Positions 1 to 9,458 of a DNA stretch of 64,000 nucleotides are shown here, in pieces. Source of the stretch: Ostreococcus lucimarinus CCE9901 (Eukaryota; Chlorophyta; Mamiellophyceae; Mamiellales; Bathycoccaceae); the NCBI RefSeq assembly GCF_000092065.1, contig NC_009370.1, positions 364,334 through 428,333 on the forward strand, read 5' to 3'. The notes beneath the pieces are model-generated. The model was given only the letters and a program-made list of their open reading frames with translations. It was not told the origin of the DNA and ran no database searches. Position 1 is the first letter of the stretch. Each line of letters opens with the position of its first letter. The translations under genes and the position numbers were made by a program.

Positions 1-740
1 TCAATATTCTCTTCGCCGGCGTCTGCGACGCAAATCGACTCTTGCGCGCCGATTTCGTCGTCGATTTCGTCGCGGCTGAAGCCTCCGAGCCGTCCTTCTT
101 CTCGCTCGAACGCGCGAACATCAACGCCAAACGCGGCGACCGACGCACGGGCGTCTTCACATCCTCGCTCTTCGGCGTCTTTGCCGCACTTCTAACTTTC
201 TTATCCGTGCTCGAACCCGTCACCACCTCCCGTCTCGGCGCGCCCAAGCGTCTCGGCGTCCGTCCCGGCGTCTCGCCGCCGCGTCTCGCCGCGCTCTTCA
301 TCCCCTCCCTCGGCGACGTCCGATCGACGTCCCCTCCCACTCCTCGATTCGCCGGATCGCTCAAAAAAGCCTGCGTCGCATCCGTGATGGCGACGACCGC
401 GGGCGCACGCCACGAATTCGCCGGCGCCGCGGCCGTTTTGCCGCGCGGCGTCGTCAGTCGCGTCGGCGCCTCGCTCTCGAAGTACGCCTCGCTCCCTTCA
501 TCATCCGACGCGTCGGCGTCGAAGTCGAAATATTTCGGAGCCTCGAATTCCCACCTACGGCGCGTTTCGCGCGCGACGCGCGTCGTCAGTCATCGTTCGG
601 CGTGGCTGTCGTTGGTCACCGTTTGAAAATCACCGCGGAACAGAAACGGCATCGCGAGCGCGCGAGGACGCGCGCGCGATCGAGAAACGAGCTTCGACGC
701 GCGATTTACGACCGGGCACGCACTTGGTCTCGTCTCGCAT
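1..740 (-). CDS. TPX2: TPX2-like spindle assembly factor, N-terminal part (cut by window edge)
   Basis: Only the 5' part is present; the gene continues past the left edge. Two exons are readable: a 17-base first exon (740..724) and exon 2 from 554 leftward. The 169-base intron begins GTGCG, has CTGAC at 589..585 and ends TAG, and joining the exons gives an unbroken frame. The protein opens MRDETKWEFEAPKYFDFD. This is the aromatic/acidic pattern with A-P and D-F that marks the Aurora-binding N-terminus of TPX2 proteins. An acidic patch and a long Ser/Thr/Pro/Lys/Arg-rich, probably disordered stretch follow. Family knowledge: TPX2 activates Aurora kinase and promotes spindle microtubule nucleation. 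The microtubule-binding C-terminal repeats are outside the window, so a shorter TPX2-domain relative is possible. Confidence 0.72.
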
Positions 741-948
741 GTCCGGGACGGGCGTCGTGGTGTGCGGCGCGGCGCGCGCGAGCGAGCGGGACGCGTCGGC
801 GCGGCGAGACCGCGGCGAAGTCGACGGCGCGTCGGCGAATCGCGCGTTACGAGAGAGCTAATGATTGTTACTACAACAAAACCGAGCGAGACGCGCGCGC
901 GTCCACGAAACGGCGCGGTGAGGCCGCGACGCCGGGACTCGAAGACGC

Positions 949-1838
949 TCACAAGAGTTCCATCTCGGCTTGCAGCGCCTTGAGTTCGGCTTCTTCGTCC
1001 GCGGCGATCGCGGGCGCCGGCACGGACGGCAACGGCACGCTCGGCATCGCGGGTTCTTCCTCCAACTCCCGGGCGAGCTCGGAATCGAGTAATTTGTCTT
1101 CGACGTCCAACGCGTCCAACTCGGCCAACTCCTCCTCCAGCTCGTCCTCGTCCAACTCCGCCGCGAACCCCACCGGTTGTCCCAACGCCTCCTGCACCTG
1201 CCGCATCTGTTCCGTCTGTTCGCTGATCGCATCCATCGTCGCGTCGACGTCCTCGATCTTCGTCTCCTTGACCATCCTTCGCATCGCGTCCGCCCCGCTT
1301 CGCAGCGCTCCGTACGTCTCGCTCGTCGCCTTCGATCCCTCCAGCATGATCACCTGTTCCTGCAGCTTCAACTGCGACGTCGCCAGCGCGTCTAACTGCG
1401 CTTCGTACAATTTTTTCTTCTTCAGGTGCTGCAGCGCTCGTCGTTTGTTTCCCTGTCGATTCGCCTCGCGCGCGTTCGCCAGCTCCTCCGCGATCTTTCT
1501 CGCCATGAGCGACTCCTTCTTCTCCAGCATCTCGAGCGTCTGTTCGTCGTGCGCGCGCCGCGTCCGTCAGTCTCCCGCGTCGCGTCGCGAAACCGCGCTC
1601 GCCGCTCGCCGCTCGCCGCCGTCGTCGCGCGCGCGTTCGCGCCGCGCGGCGACGCGTTCGCGACGGGATCTCGTCGCGAATGCGAACGCGACGACTCGAC
1701 CGCGCGCGTTCCATCGCGACGCACCGTCTTGATCCTGTCGATGGCGTCCATCGGGCTGTGCGCGCGCGAGTCCGAGGACGCGTTGGACGCGCTCGTCGTC
1801 GGGCTCGCGCGACCGTGGCCGAATAACTTGCGAAACAT
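949..1838 (-). CDS. VPS32: ESCRT-III subunit VPS32/SNF7 (CHMP4 family)
   Basis: Two exons: 1838..1725 (38 codons, MFRKLFGHGR...) and 1539..949. The 185-base intron starts GTGCG, carries CTGAC at 1570..1566 and ends CAG. The spliced product is 234 aa, the usual SNF7 size. It has the basic N-terminal helices (KIAEELANAREA, NKRRALQHLKKKKLYEAQL), then the acidic C-terminal half with QPVGFAAELDEDELEEELAEL. That block matches the SNF7/CHMP4 segment preceding the MIM helix. Family knowledge: SNF7 is the main polymer-forming ESCRT-III subunit for membrane scission in multivesicular-body sorting and cytokinesis. The start at 1838 is supported because the conserved first basic helix begins there. The gene lies in tandem, same strand, downstream of the eIF4B-like gene. 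Confidence 0.9.
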
Positions 1839-1948
1839 GACGCGAGGGACGAGGAGTGCGGCGCGGCGGTGGGCACCGACGAGACGGCGACGCGAGACGA
1901 CGGAGAGAGATGACGCGCACGAAGAGATCACACGGCGCTCGCGATGAG

Positions 1949-3985
1949 TTACGAATTCATGCTATCCGCGAGGGCGTCGAAGGCGTTGCGAGCGACGACG
2001 GGGGCGGGTTCGGCGAGCTTGGGCGCGGGCGCGGCGCGCTCGCGAGGCGCGGGCGCCGATTTCTCGGCGGCGGCGGGCTTGTCCTTGGGCGCGGGTGTGT
2101 CCTTGGACTTGCCGTCCTTGCCGTCCTTGGGCTCTGGTCTGCCTTTGGCGAAGCGAAATTTGTCGTCGAGCTCGAGGGAGAGCTTGGTGAGCTCGAGTTC
2201 GAGGTCTTTGACGTCGTCGCCGGCGTCCTTGGCGGCTTGAATCTTCTCCTTGAGTTCCTTCTCCTCTTTGAACTCCTTGCGCTTGACCGCGCCGACGGAG
2301 CGCTTGAGATCTTCGGCTTGCCAATCGCGACCGGCTTCCTTGAGCGCCTCTTCGCGCGGGCGAGCGCCGCCGAAGAGCGAGCTCTTCGCCGCGGCGCCGA
2401 CGGGGGCGTCGGTGGAACGCTTTTGCAAGTTCAGTTTGGGCCTCGCGGCGCGCTCCTCGGGAGTCGCTTCGCGGAGTTCTTCCTCTTTGCGCGGGGCGAA
2501 CGAAGACTTGCGGCCCCATCTGTCGCCATCGGAATCTTTCGGTTCGTCGTATTGCTTGCGCTCGGTACGTTCGGGGTTTTCTTCCGAGCGAATCGGAATC
2601 GCTTCGCGCGGCTTGTCCTCGACGTACTTGACGTCTACGGGCTTAGCGCCACCGAAGAGCGAGCTTGAGCCCGCGCTCGCGCTCGTAGGAGCGGCTTCCG
2701 AGCGTGGTTTGAGCTGAAGCTTCGGGCGATCGCCTCGCGGAGCGTAACCATCATCCGACGGCGGCTCGGCGGCGGCGGTGCGAGAACGCAAAGAGCCCCA
2801 GTCGCGGTCGCGTTCTTCGCGCGGAGGTCGATCGTCGTATCGCGAATCACGCTCCGGTAACTGTTTTCTGTCTCTACTCCAGCTGTCGCTTTCATCCGCG
2901 CGCGACGGTCCGAGATCCTCACGCGGCGGCCGGTCTGCGAAATCGCCAAATCCCGGTCTGCGCTCCTCGCGGTCGCCGTAGCGATCGTCGCCGCCGCCGT
3001 AACGGTCGCCACCTCTCTCGGCGTAACGGTCGCCAAATCCTGTTGCACGCCTGTCGCCGCCGTAACGATCATCTTGCGGCGGCGCGCGACGGTCCGCGCC
3101 CCAGTTAGAGCTCGTATCCGCGCGAGAAGGACCTTGCTCTTCGCGAACCTCTCTGTCGCCATATTCACCGTCGCGGCGGTCGTCTCGATCGTACCGACCC
3201 GGACGACGCTCATCACTGCGATCACCGCCGCCGTAACGATCACCACCGCCGTAACGATCACCACCGCCGTAACGATCACCGCCTTGGTTGAATCCACCAC
3301 CGAGACCGACGCCTCCGTCGTCGTCCGGTCGCGAGCTCGGCCCACTCGGCAGCACGACGTCGTCGCCGCGTCCTCGACCGAACGCCGATCCACCGACTCG
3401 TCCCGGAGGCGCGTACGACGACCCACCCGACGCACCCGCGAATTCTGCGAGCGAAAGTTTCACCCCTTTCGTCTTCTTCTTCGGTTCCTTCACCTTGGCC
3501 GCCGCCCCGAGCGACGGAAACGCTCCGCTCGCGTCCGCTTCCGCCGCCTCCCCGCCGAGCGACGGGAACGCCTGCGCCGGCACCGCTAACGATTCCACTC
3601 CATCGTTTCCTTCCTTCGTCTGCGTGAATCGCGAAAGCGCGCGTCGTTCCGTCAGTGCGCGCTCGTTTTCGTCGAGTTTAGCTTTTAAAAATCGAGCCCA
3701 CGTCCGAGCCGCGATCTCCGCGCGAACCGTCTCGACCGCGCCGCGCCCTCGATCGCGCGCCTCGTCGCCCCGGCGTCTCGCGAACGATGCGCGCGCAATT
3801 TCTCCATCATCTCGCGCGCGAATCGCGCGCGCGCGCGCGTCGCGCGCGTCGCGGGCGACGCGCACGCGTCGCCCCACGGCGCCGCCATCGGTCGGGCGTC
3901 GTTCGATGCATTTCGCGCCGCCGACGCGCGCGCGACGCGTCGCGCGCGTCCGCGACGCGCGACGCGCGTCGTGAGGATTTTTCAA
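1949..3985 (-). CDS. eIF4B: Plant-type eIF4B-like translation initiation factor (5' end uncertain)
   Basis: The body of the gene (3619..1949) encodes a low-complexity, highly charged protein with the plant eIF4B layout. AFPSLG is followed by a Lys-rich block and LSLAEF, then long Gly/Asp/Arg/Tyr repeats (GGDRYGGGDRYGGG), then several PKLxLxxRS-SSLFGGA modules, and a charged helix near the C-terminus. Family knowledge: eIF4B stimulates the eIF4A helicase and binds RNA during 5'-UTR scanning. A canonical intron acceptor (CTGAC 3655..3651, CAG at 3622..3620) marks the start of exon 2 at 3619. The only good donor (GTGCG, 3865..3861) is in frame with an ATG at 3985. However, another ATG at 3888 gives MAAPWG, very like the plant start MSKPWG, and that one is out of frame after splicing. 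The true first exon is therefore unresolved. Confidence 0.72.
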   Translation of the reverse strand: MKNPHDARRASRTRATRRARVGGAKCIERRPTDGGAVGRRVRVARDARDARARAIRARDDGEIARASFARRRGDEARDRGRGAVETVRAEIAARTWARFLKAKLDENERALTERRALSRFTQTKEGNDGVESLAVPAQAFPSLGGEAAEADASGAFPSLGAAAKVKEPKKKTKGVKLSLAEFAGASGGSSYAPPGRVGGSAFGRGRGDDVVLPSGPSSRPDDDGGVGLGGGFNQGGDRYGGGDRYGGGDRYGGGDRSDERRPGRYDRDDRRDGEYGDREVREEQGPSRADTSSNWGADRRAPPQDDRYGGDRRATGFGDRYAERGGDRYGGGDDRYGDREERRPGFGDFADRPPREDLGPSRADESDSWSRDRKQLPERDSRYDDRPPREERDRDWGSLRSRTAAAEPPSDDGYAPRGDRPKLQLKPRSEAAPTSASAGSSSLFGGAKPVDVKYVEDKPREAIPIRSEENPERTERKQYDEPKDSDGDRWGRKSSFAPRKEEELREATPEERAARPKLNLQKRSTDAPVGAAAKSSLFGGARPREEALKEAGRDWQAEDLKRSVGAVKRKEFKEEKELKEKIQAAKDAGDDVKDLELELTKLSLELDDKFRFAKGRPEPKDGKDGKSKDTPAPKDKPAAAEKSAPAPRERAAPAPKLAEPAPVVARNAFDALADSMNS

Positions 3986-4200
3986 TCGCGCGCTACGATC
4001 GTACCTGTGCGCTCCACGCGCTGGTCGTGCCCCAAGCCATGTTTCGTTGTGCGGGACGATCGGCGCTGGGTCTTTACGCCGATGCCGGGCCGAAGGAGAG
4101 GCGCGGCGGCGAGGCGAGGCGAGGCACGCGAACCGATGTCAAATGAAGGTTTATTATGACAACTGATTATGAAAGATGGATGCGTGATGCGCGTGCGCGT
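3986..4200. other. Intergenic spacer between SDP1-like stop and eIF4B-like 5' end
   Basis: This stretch holds the 3' flank of the lipase gene, including an AT-rich patch around 4140-4185, and the likely promoter and 5' UTR of the eIF4B-like gene. I see no RNA gene, repeat or conserved ORF. If the 3888 ATG is the real eIF4B start, the spacer extends to 3889. Confidence 0.5.
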
Positions 4201-6306
4201 TTAGGCGGCGGCGAAACCGAGCGCTTGGGCGATGTCGCGCTCGCTGGCGCTCTCGGCGGCGGCGATGATGTCGGCGGCTTCGATCGAGTCGTCCTCGGCG
4301 GCGTCTTCGGAATAGATGAGAGAGACGGCGCTGGAGGATTTGGAGTGGCGGCGCGCGGGCGAAGGCGCGAAGGCGTCCGAAGCGTCGCTTTGATTGCGCT
4401 CCAACATTTGAGCATACGAGCCGCGAGTGGCGAAATTGACGGTATTCCAACTTGGGACTCGGCCGCGGGAACCCATGCGGCCGCGACCGCGGAGGTTTTT
4501 GCGGAGGGAGGCGACGCACTCGTCGAGGACGAGTTCGATCCCGCACGCGTGCTCGATGGCGGCGAGTTGCGGCCAGATTTCTTTCTCGCCCATCGTCGCG
4601 GTTTCGAACAAGAACTCGCGCGTGGGATTGCTGGCGATGTGTGAAAATTGCTTCCACGTGTACCACATCACCGCCGTGGCGTCGCCCTCCCACTGTTGAC
4701 CGAAGAGTTTGAAGACATCGAAGACGTCGACGCCCGGAATCAAATCCAACACTTGTCGACAGCGATGTTTCCACTCGCTCTCGATGAAGTACGCCCAGAG
4801 GGCCAGCGCGCTTCCGCGCGATGTAAACCACCTTTTCACTCGCAACAGAGGGACGATGTGCGGATTCGTCTGCGACACGATGAAGTAATTGCAGTTGAAG
4901 AGTTCGCGCAAGTTGTCCATGGGCAGATCCGCCTCGAGACTACCATCGCGCCAGCGTCGCGGTCCGAGTTTTCCTTCTGGGAGCCACGGCACGAAGGCGC
5001 CGCTGCGAGATTTTGCCAACAATGGCTGCGGCGGGAACAACGAGGGAAACGCGCACGACGCCGCGACGGCTGACCAAAGCACGACGTGCGGCGACGTGAG
5101 ATAGTTTAACAGTCTCGGTTTTTCCCCAGTCGTCGTTGCACACACACACACACTCAGTATTCTGCCTCCACTTCGATCGTATGCCTCTTGAAAAGTCAAG
5201 TCGCCGAGTAACGCGCGGAGACAGCGCTGGAAAAAGTCAATGTCGTGCAACGCCCCGGTGCGCAAGTAGTGCTTCATCGCGCTCATCGAATCGTTGCCGC
5301 TGAAGAACGTCAAGTCTGGGAGCAAATCCCAAAAGTGCTCTTCGCTGAAGAACTCATCGAGCTCTTCCTGCGTGCGACTGCCGATAATGGCGGCGATGAT
5401 GGAGCCGACAGACGATCCGGCGAGCACGCGCGGGAGCAAATGTTTCCGATTCAACGCGCGCGCGACGCCGACGTGAAACGTTCCGAGCGTCCCTCCTCCG
5501 CTCATCATCAGCGCCGTGCGCCCGAAACAATGTCTCGTCTCTTGCAAAAACACCAGCTTTTCCTGAATCGTCACCGTTTCGTCCTGAGCGATGCTAAACA
5601 GCTGACTTTTCAGCTCGGCCATGTACTGGCGCACCGCCCGAGGCACCGCCGGCGGCTCGGCGTTCGATTTCGAAAACCGCACCTTACAATCGCTCTGCAA
5701 CGATCCCAAATTCCTCAAAATATCAGCTCTGAGCAAGAACATCATCTCTTCCACGTTCCCACTCGCGCGCTGCGCCTGCAACTGCCTCAACTGTTCATCG
5801 ATTAACTCGACGTCGTACGACCTCGACCCGCTTCCCCAACCGTCGCTCCGCGTCGTCGCCCGACCTCCCGCCTCCGCTCGCGCTTCTTCTTCCGCATCCT
5901 CGCGTTCGAGTTCCAACGCCGCGTCTTCAAACGCATCGTACGACGTCGCATCTCGCATTCGCGCTAAGATTTCCTTTCGTTTGCGTCCGTGTCGCCGTCG
6001 CGCCGCCGTCGCCGCCGTCCCGTCGCCTCGCGCCGCGAGATACCCCGTCCTCGTCACCGCCACCGCCACCGCGACGCACGCGACGACGCGCGCGTACATT
6101 TCGTACTCTTGTCTCATCCATCTCCCGCGTCCGGCGCGGACGTACGCGCCGTACGGCGTCCGCGACGGCGTCGCGCGCGCGGCTGTCCCCGTCAGCATCA
6201 GCATCGGCGACGACGTTTTCACGCTTCGCACCGTCTGCGCCACCGCGCGCGCGACGTCGCGCGCCGCGGACGCCGCGTAGGACACCCCTTCGTCGAACGC
6301 GCCCAT
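4201..6306 (-). CDS. SDP1: SDP1-type patatin-like triacylglycerol lipase
   Basis: 701 aa if translation begins at the ATG at 6306 (MGAFDEGVSY). The frame stays open to an ATG at 6564, but that would overlap the start of the divergent citrate synthase. A hydrophobic segment lies at about residues 71-90. A conserved region before the lipase domain resembles the DUF3336 module of the SDP1/TGL family. The patatin domain follows with a Gly-rich oxyanion loop (MMSGGGTLGTFHVG), the nucleophile motif GSSVGS near residue 295, and the catalytic-dyad DGS of RDGSLEADLP near residue 453. Family knowledge: SDP1 and yeast Tgl3/4/5 start triacylglycerol breakdown at oil bodies. The C-terminal tail is Ser-rich and acidic. 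Only 211 bases separate it from the peroxisomal citrate synthase start. Confidence 0.88.
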   Translation of the reverse strand: MGAFDEGVSYAASAARDVARAVAQTVRSVKTSSPMLMLTGTAARATPSRTPYGAYVRAGRGRWMRQEYEMYARVVACVAVAVAVTRTGYLAARGDGTAATAARRRHGRKRKEILARMRDATSYDAFEDAALELEREDAEEEARAEAGGRATTRSDGWGSGSRSYDVELIDEQLRQLQAQRASGNVEEMMFLLRADILRNLGSLQSDCKVRFSKSNAEPPAVPRAVRQYMAELKSQLFSIAQDETVTIQEKLVFLQETRHCFGRTALMMSGGGTLGTFHVGVARALNRKHLLPRVLAGSSVGSIIAAIIGSRTQEELDEFFSEEHFWDLLPDLTFFSGNDSMSAMKHYLRTGALHDIDFFQRCLRALLGDLTFQEAYDRSGGRILSVCVCATTTGEKPRLLNYLTSPHVVLWSAVAASCAFPSLFPPQPLLAKSRSGAFVPWLPEGKLGPRRWRDGSLEADLPMDNLRELFNCNYFIVSQTNPHIVPLLRVKRWFTSRGSALALWAYFIESEWKHRCRQVLDLIPGVDVFDVFKLFGQQWEGDATAVMWYTWKQFSHIASNPTREFLFETATMGEKEIWPQLAAIEHACGIELVLDECVASLRKNLRGRGRMGSRGRVPSWNTVNFATRGSYAQMLERNQSDASDAFAPSPARRHSKSSSAVSLIYSEDAAEDDSIEAADIIAAAESASERDIAQALGFAAA

Positions 6307-6517
6307 CGCGCGCGCTCGATTCGCGTCGCGCGACGCGCACTGCGGCGTAATCGCGCCGACGCCGACCGAAAGTTCGTTACGCGTCGGCACCTCAGACGAC
6401 GACGCGACGTCGCGCGCCGTTCGCGCGCGCCCGAACGTCGCGCGGCGGTGAGAAGAGACTCGCGCGCGCGTCGCGAGCGCGCGCGCGACGTCGAACGCGC
6501 CGCACCGCGCTCGAACG
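6307..6517. promoter_or_regulatory. Bidirectional promoter region, lipase / citrate synthase
   Basis: 211 bases separate the divergent ATGs at 6306 (minus) and 6518 (plus). The region is GC-rich and CpG-dense, with no clear TATA box and no other ORF evidence. Shared control of the two genes is inferred from position only. Confidence 0.45.
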
Positions 6518-8152
6518 ATGGGAGATTCGCGCGACGTGGCGAATCGGCGGCTGGGACAAATCAACGATCACGTCCGCGGCGACGCGAAACGCGCGAACGG
6601 AGGCGCGAGAGCGGGCGGTGGCGATGGGTCGGACGCGCGAGCGACGCCGTCGGGGGGCGCGGGGGCGCTGCACGTGCGAGACTCGCGGACGGGGAAGGAG
6701 TATGAAATCGCGGTGTCGAGCGACGGCGCGGTGGACGCGTCGGCGTTTAAACAAATCACCGCGGGCGGCGATGGACGAGGTTTGGTGATGTACGATCCCG
6801 GATACATGAATACGGCGCCGTGTAAGTCGAAGATATCGTACATCGACGGCGAACGGGGGATTTTGAGGTATCGCGGGTACGCCATCGAGAGCTTGGCGAA
6901 ATCGTCGACGTATCTGGAGACGGCGTTCGCGTTGGTGTACGGAGATATGCCGAATGCGAGTCAGTTGATGGAGTGGGAACGGACGATTGCGAGGCATAGT
7001 GCGTTGCCGGTGCAGGTGGTGCACGCGATCGAGGCGTTGCCGCACGACGCGCATCCGATGGCGGTGATGCTCGCGGGGTTGAACTCGTTGAGCGCGATGC
7101 ACCCGGAGCAGAATCCAGCCATCGCGGGTGGGGCGATTTACAACTCTCACACCGTGCAGGATAAACAAATCGTGCGCATCATCGGCAAAATGACCACGCT
7201 CGCCGCGCACGCATATCATCGAAACACCGGGCGCTCGCCGGCGGCGCCGAATACGCGCATGTCGTACGCGGAGAATTTCTTGTACATGCTCGACGCCGGT
7301 TTGGACGCGCGGCATCGACCGCATCCGAAGCTCGCGAAGGCGCTGGACGTGATGTTTTTACTACACGCGGAGCACGAGATGAACTGTAGCACGGCGGCGT
7401 GCAGACACTTGGCATCGAGCGGGGTGGACGTGTTTTGCGCCGTGGCGGGCGCGGTGGGCGCGCTTTACGGGCCTCTGCACGGCGGCGCCAACGAAGCAGT
7501 GCTCAAGATGCTCGAACGGATCGGAAGCGTCGATAACATCCCGAGCTTTTTGGCCGGGGTGAAGGAAAAGCGATACGTGATGTTTGGTTTCGGACACCGC
7601 GTTTACAAGAACTTTGATCCTCGCGCGAAGATTATTCGCGACATCGCGAACGACGTCTTCGAGCTCGTCGGACGCGACCCGTTGATCGACATCGCCATCG
7701 AGCTCGAGAAGGCGGCGCGGGCGGACGAATACTTCGTCAAGCGTAAGCTTTACCCGAATGTAGACTTCTACAGCGGGCTGGTGTATCGCGCCATGGGGTT
7801 TCCCCCCGAATTTTTCACCGTGCTCTTCGCCATCCCGCGCGCGACGGGTTATCTTGCGCACTGGCGCGAGAGCTTAACGGACGCCGACAAGAAAATCATG
7901 CGCCCGCAGCAAATTTACCAAGGCGAATGGTTGCGAGATTACGAACCGATCGCCGCGCGCTCGCGCTCGCTCACCGACGCCATGGAGGATATTCAACCAT
8001 CCAACGCGGCGCGGCGCCGCATGGCTGGAGACCCGCCATCCGGCACGGCGTGGGTCGGGAAAGGCGTGGAAATGTCCACGCCGGCGTGGCAGTCGGGCGC
8101 GTCAGTCGGCGACGCGACGAGCGGCGTGGAGAACTATCTCGGACGAAAATGA
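6518..8152 (+). CDS. CSY: Peroxisomal (PTS2) citrate synthase
   Basis: 544 aa, single exon. It condenses acetyl-CoA with oxaloacetate. The catalytic regions are visible: [22 protein letters not shown] and [14 protein letters not shown] supply the two His and the Asp of the active site. The N-terminus contains RLGQINDHV at residues 11-19. This fits the peroxisomal PTS2 pattern (R-L-x5-H-L/A type, here with Val last) and matches the placement of the targeting peptide in plant glyoxysomal citrate synthases. Peroxisomal location is therefore likely, feeding the glyoxylate cycle or exporting beta-oxidation acetyl units as citrate. The gene is divergent from a triacylglycerol lipase. Its stop lies 48 bases from the convergent unknown gene. 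Confidence 0.92.
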   Translation: MGDSRDVANRRLGQINDHVRGDAKRANGGARAGGGDGSDARATPSGGAGALHVRDSRTGKEYEIAVSSDGAVDASAFKQITAGGDGRGLVMYDPGYMNTAPCKSKISYIDGERGILRYRGYAIESLAKSSTYLETAFALVYGDMPNASQLMEWERTIARHSALPVQVVHAIEALPHDAHPMAVMLAGLNSLSAMHPEQNPAIAGGAIYNSHTVQDKQIVRIIGKMTTLAAHAYHRNTGRSPAAPNTRMSYAENFLYMLDAGLDARHRPHPKLAKALDVMFLLHAEHEMNCSTAACRHLASSGVDVFCAVAGAVGALYGPLHGGANEAVLKMLERIGSVDNIPSFLAGVKEKRYVMFGFGHRVYKNFDPRAKIIRDIANDVFELVGRDPLIDIAIELEKAARADEYFVKRKLYPNVDFYSGLVYRAMGFPPEFFTVLFAIPRATGYLAHWRESLTDADKKIMRPQQIYQGEWLRDYEPIAARSRSLTDAMEDIQPSNAARRRMAGDPPSGTAWVGKGVEMSTPAWQSGASVGDATSGVENYLGRK

Positions 8153-8200
8153 ATTTACTGTAAATACTACACACACACATTTCTCGCTTAAAAGTATCCG

Positions 8201-9256
8201 TCAACGGTGACCCCTATCGATGCACTCTCGAGTGCCGAAGATGTTCGTCCGCCACCTCAAGCACGGCGCCGTTCCTCCGTTGATGGCGACCGTCCTCGAC
8301 AGATACATTCGCTCGCGCGCCCGGCGCGGATCGCACAAACCGCTTTGCAGTTCGAACTCAGTGCAAAACTGATAGACTTCCTCGAGATCAGGCTGACAGT
8401 ACGGCCAAGACAGCGGCGCGTTCATTCTCGAAATTCTTTCGCGGTACCACGAACCTCGATTTTCGTAAGTGCATCGTCGGAGCACCTCCTCGACCGAACA
8501 CGGTCTCACGAGCGTCGCGCACCGCATGTAATCGTCCAGAGCGGTCGGATTCCCTGGAAAGATTGTGGAGAACCACGTGAGCTGCTGCATCAACCTACCA
8601 ATCTCTCCTTGCGGCTCGAACATCACGCGCGAACCGTCCGCGTCGTACACGACGTACGCCTCGTTCGTAAACGCGACGAAATCAACCGGCGGGTACGCCG
8701 CGTCACCGACCCACGTCATCTCCAGCGCTCGCGCGTTCGCGATCCTCTCGAGATCGCTCTGAATGTCGTACGCGATCTCATCGAGCGTCTCGCGCATCGC
8801 GCCCGCGTCGGACGCGCTCGCCGACTCGATCAGGCTCAGCTCGAGCTTCGCCACCTCGCGTTCGACGTACTCGTCGTAGGACATCGTTCGCGCGCCCGAG
8901 TCGACGCCATCGCTCGCGCGCGCGAACTCGTCGTACCATCCCTCTCGCGCGTACCGCGCCTCGCCGTCGCCGTCGCCGTCGCTGTCGTAGCCGTAATCGT
9001 AATCGTAATCGTCGTCGCCCTCGTTTTTGCGAACCGTCGGCGTCGTCGCCTCGGGCGGTTGTTCGAACACGCGCACCGTTCGCGACCGCGCGGCGACGGA
9101 ATCGAGCGCGGACGCCTCCGCGAGCTCGCGCCCCAGCTCGGCCGCGATCGCGAGCGCCGCGAGCGCGCGTCGCATCGGCGCGACGCCGAGTGCGGCGGAG
9201 GCGAAGCGGCGTTTCGCCTCGCCTCGCGTCGACGAACACACCAACAGACGAATCAT
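8201..9256 (-). CDS. Unknown acidic protein with N-terminal targeting-like segment
   Basis: 351 aa from the first ATG (9256), or 324 aa from the ATG at 9175. The later start gives MRRALAALAIAAELGREL, a short basic then hydrophobic stretch that could be a signal or organelle-targeting peptide. A low-complexity Asp/Tyr/Gly run (DYDYDYGYDSDGDGDG) follows, then a helical middle and a Cys-containing C-terminal part with motifs such as WFSTIFPGNP, YENRGSWYRERI and PLSWPYCQP. I do not recognise a family. The composed C-terminal half and the consistent coding character argue that it is real. It converges with citrate synthase and is divergent from the RAF2-like gene. Confidence 0.6.
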   Translation of the reverse strand: MIRLLVCSSTRGEAKRRFASAALGVAPMRRALAALAIAAELGRELAEASALDSVAARSRTVRVFEQPPEATTPTVRKNEGDDDYDYDYGYDSDGDGDGEARYAREGWYDEFARASDGVDSGARTMSYDEYVEREVAKLELSLIESASASDAGAMRETLDEIAYDIQSDLERIANARALEMTWVGDAAYPPVDFVAFTNEAYVVYDADGSRVMFEPQGEIGRLMQQLTWFSTIFPGNPTALDDYMRCATLVRPCSVEEVLRRCTYENRGSWYRERISRMNAPLSWPYCQPDLEEVYQFCTEFELQSGLCDPRRARERMYLSRTVAINGGTAPCLRWRTNIFGTRECIDRGHR

Positions 9257-9458
9257 CCCTCTTCACTGTATGCACACACCCGCATGTCCGACCAAAAGCA
9301 ACATTTCGACGCACGCCTCTATTTCATATACCGCAAAATCGCGCTCGAATGCGATACACGCGCGCGATAAACCCGCGCCGCGCGGATAACGCGACGCCGC
9401 CGACCGGCGCCGACGGCGCGCACAACGCCGCGCCTCGGATACCGCCGCGCCCGCGACG

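Noticed and set aside
590-1876. 428-aa minus-strand ORF and the 376-aa plus-strand ORF at 602-1732
   Set aside because: Both are Arg- or Ser-rich shadows overlapping the VPS32 exons and its intron; neither shows family motifs. GC-rich CpG DNA opens many false frames.
6307-6564. N-terminal extension of the lipase ORF
   Set aside because: It would overlap the citrate synthase start at 6518 and is Arg/Ala-rich without homology; the ATG at 6306 gives a sensible start.
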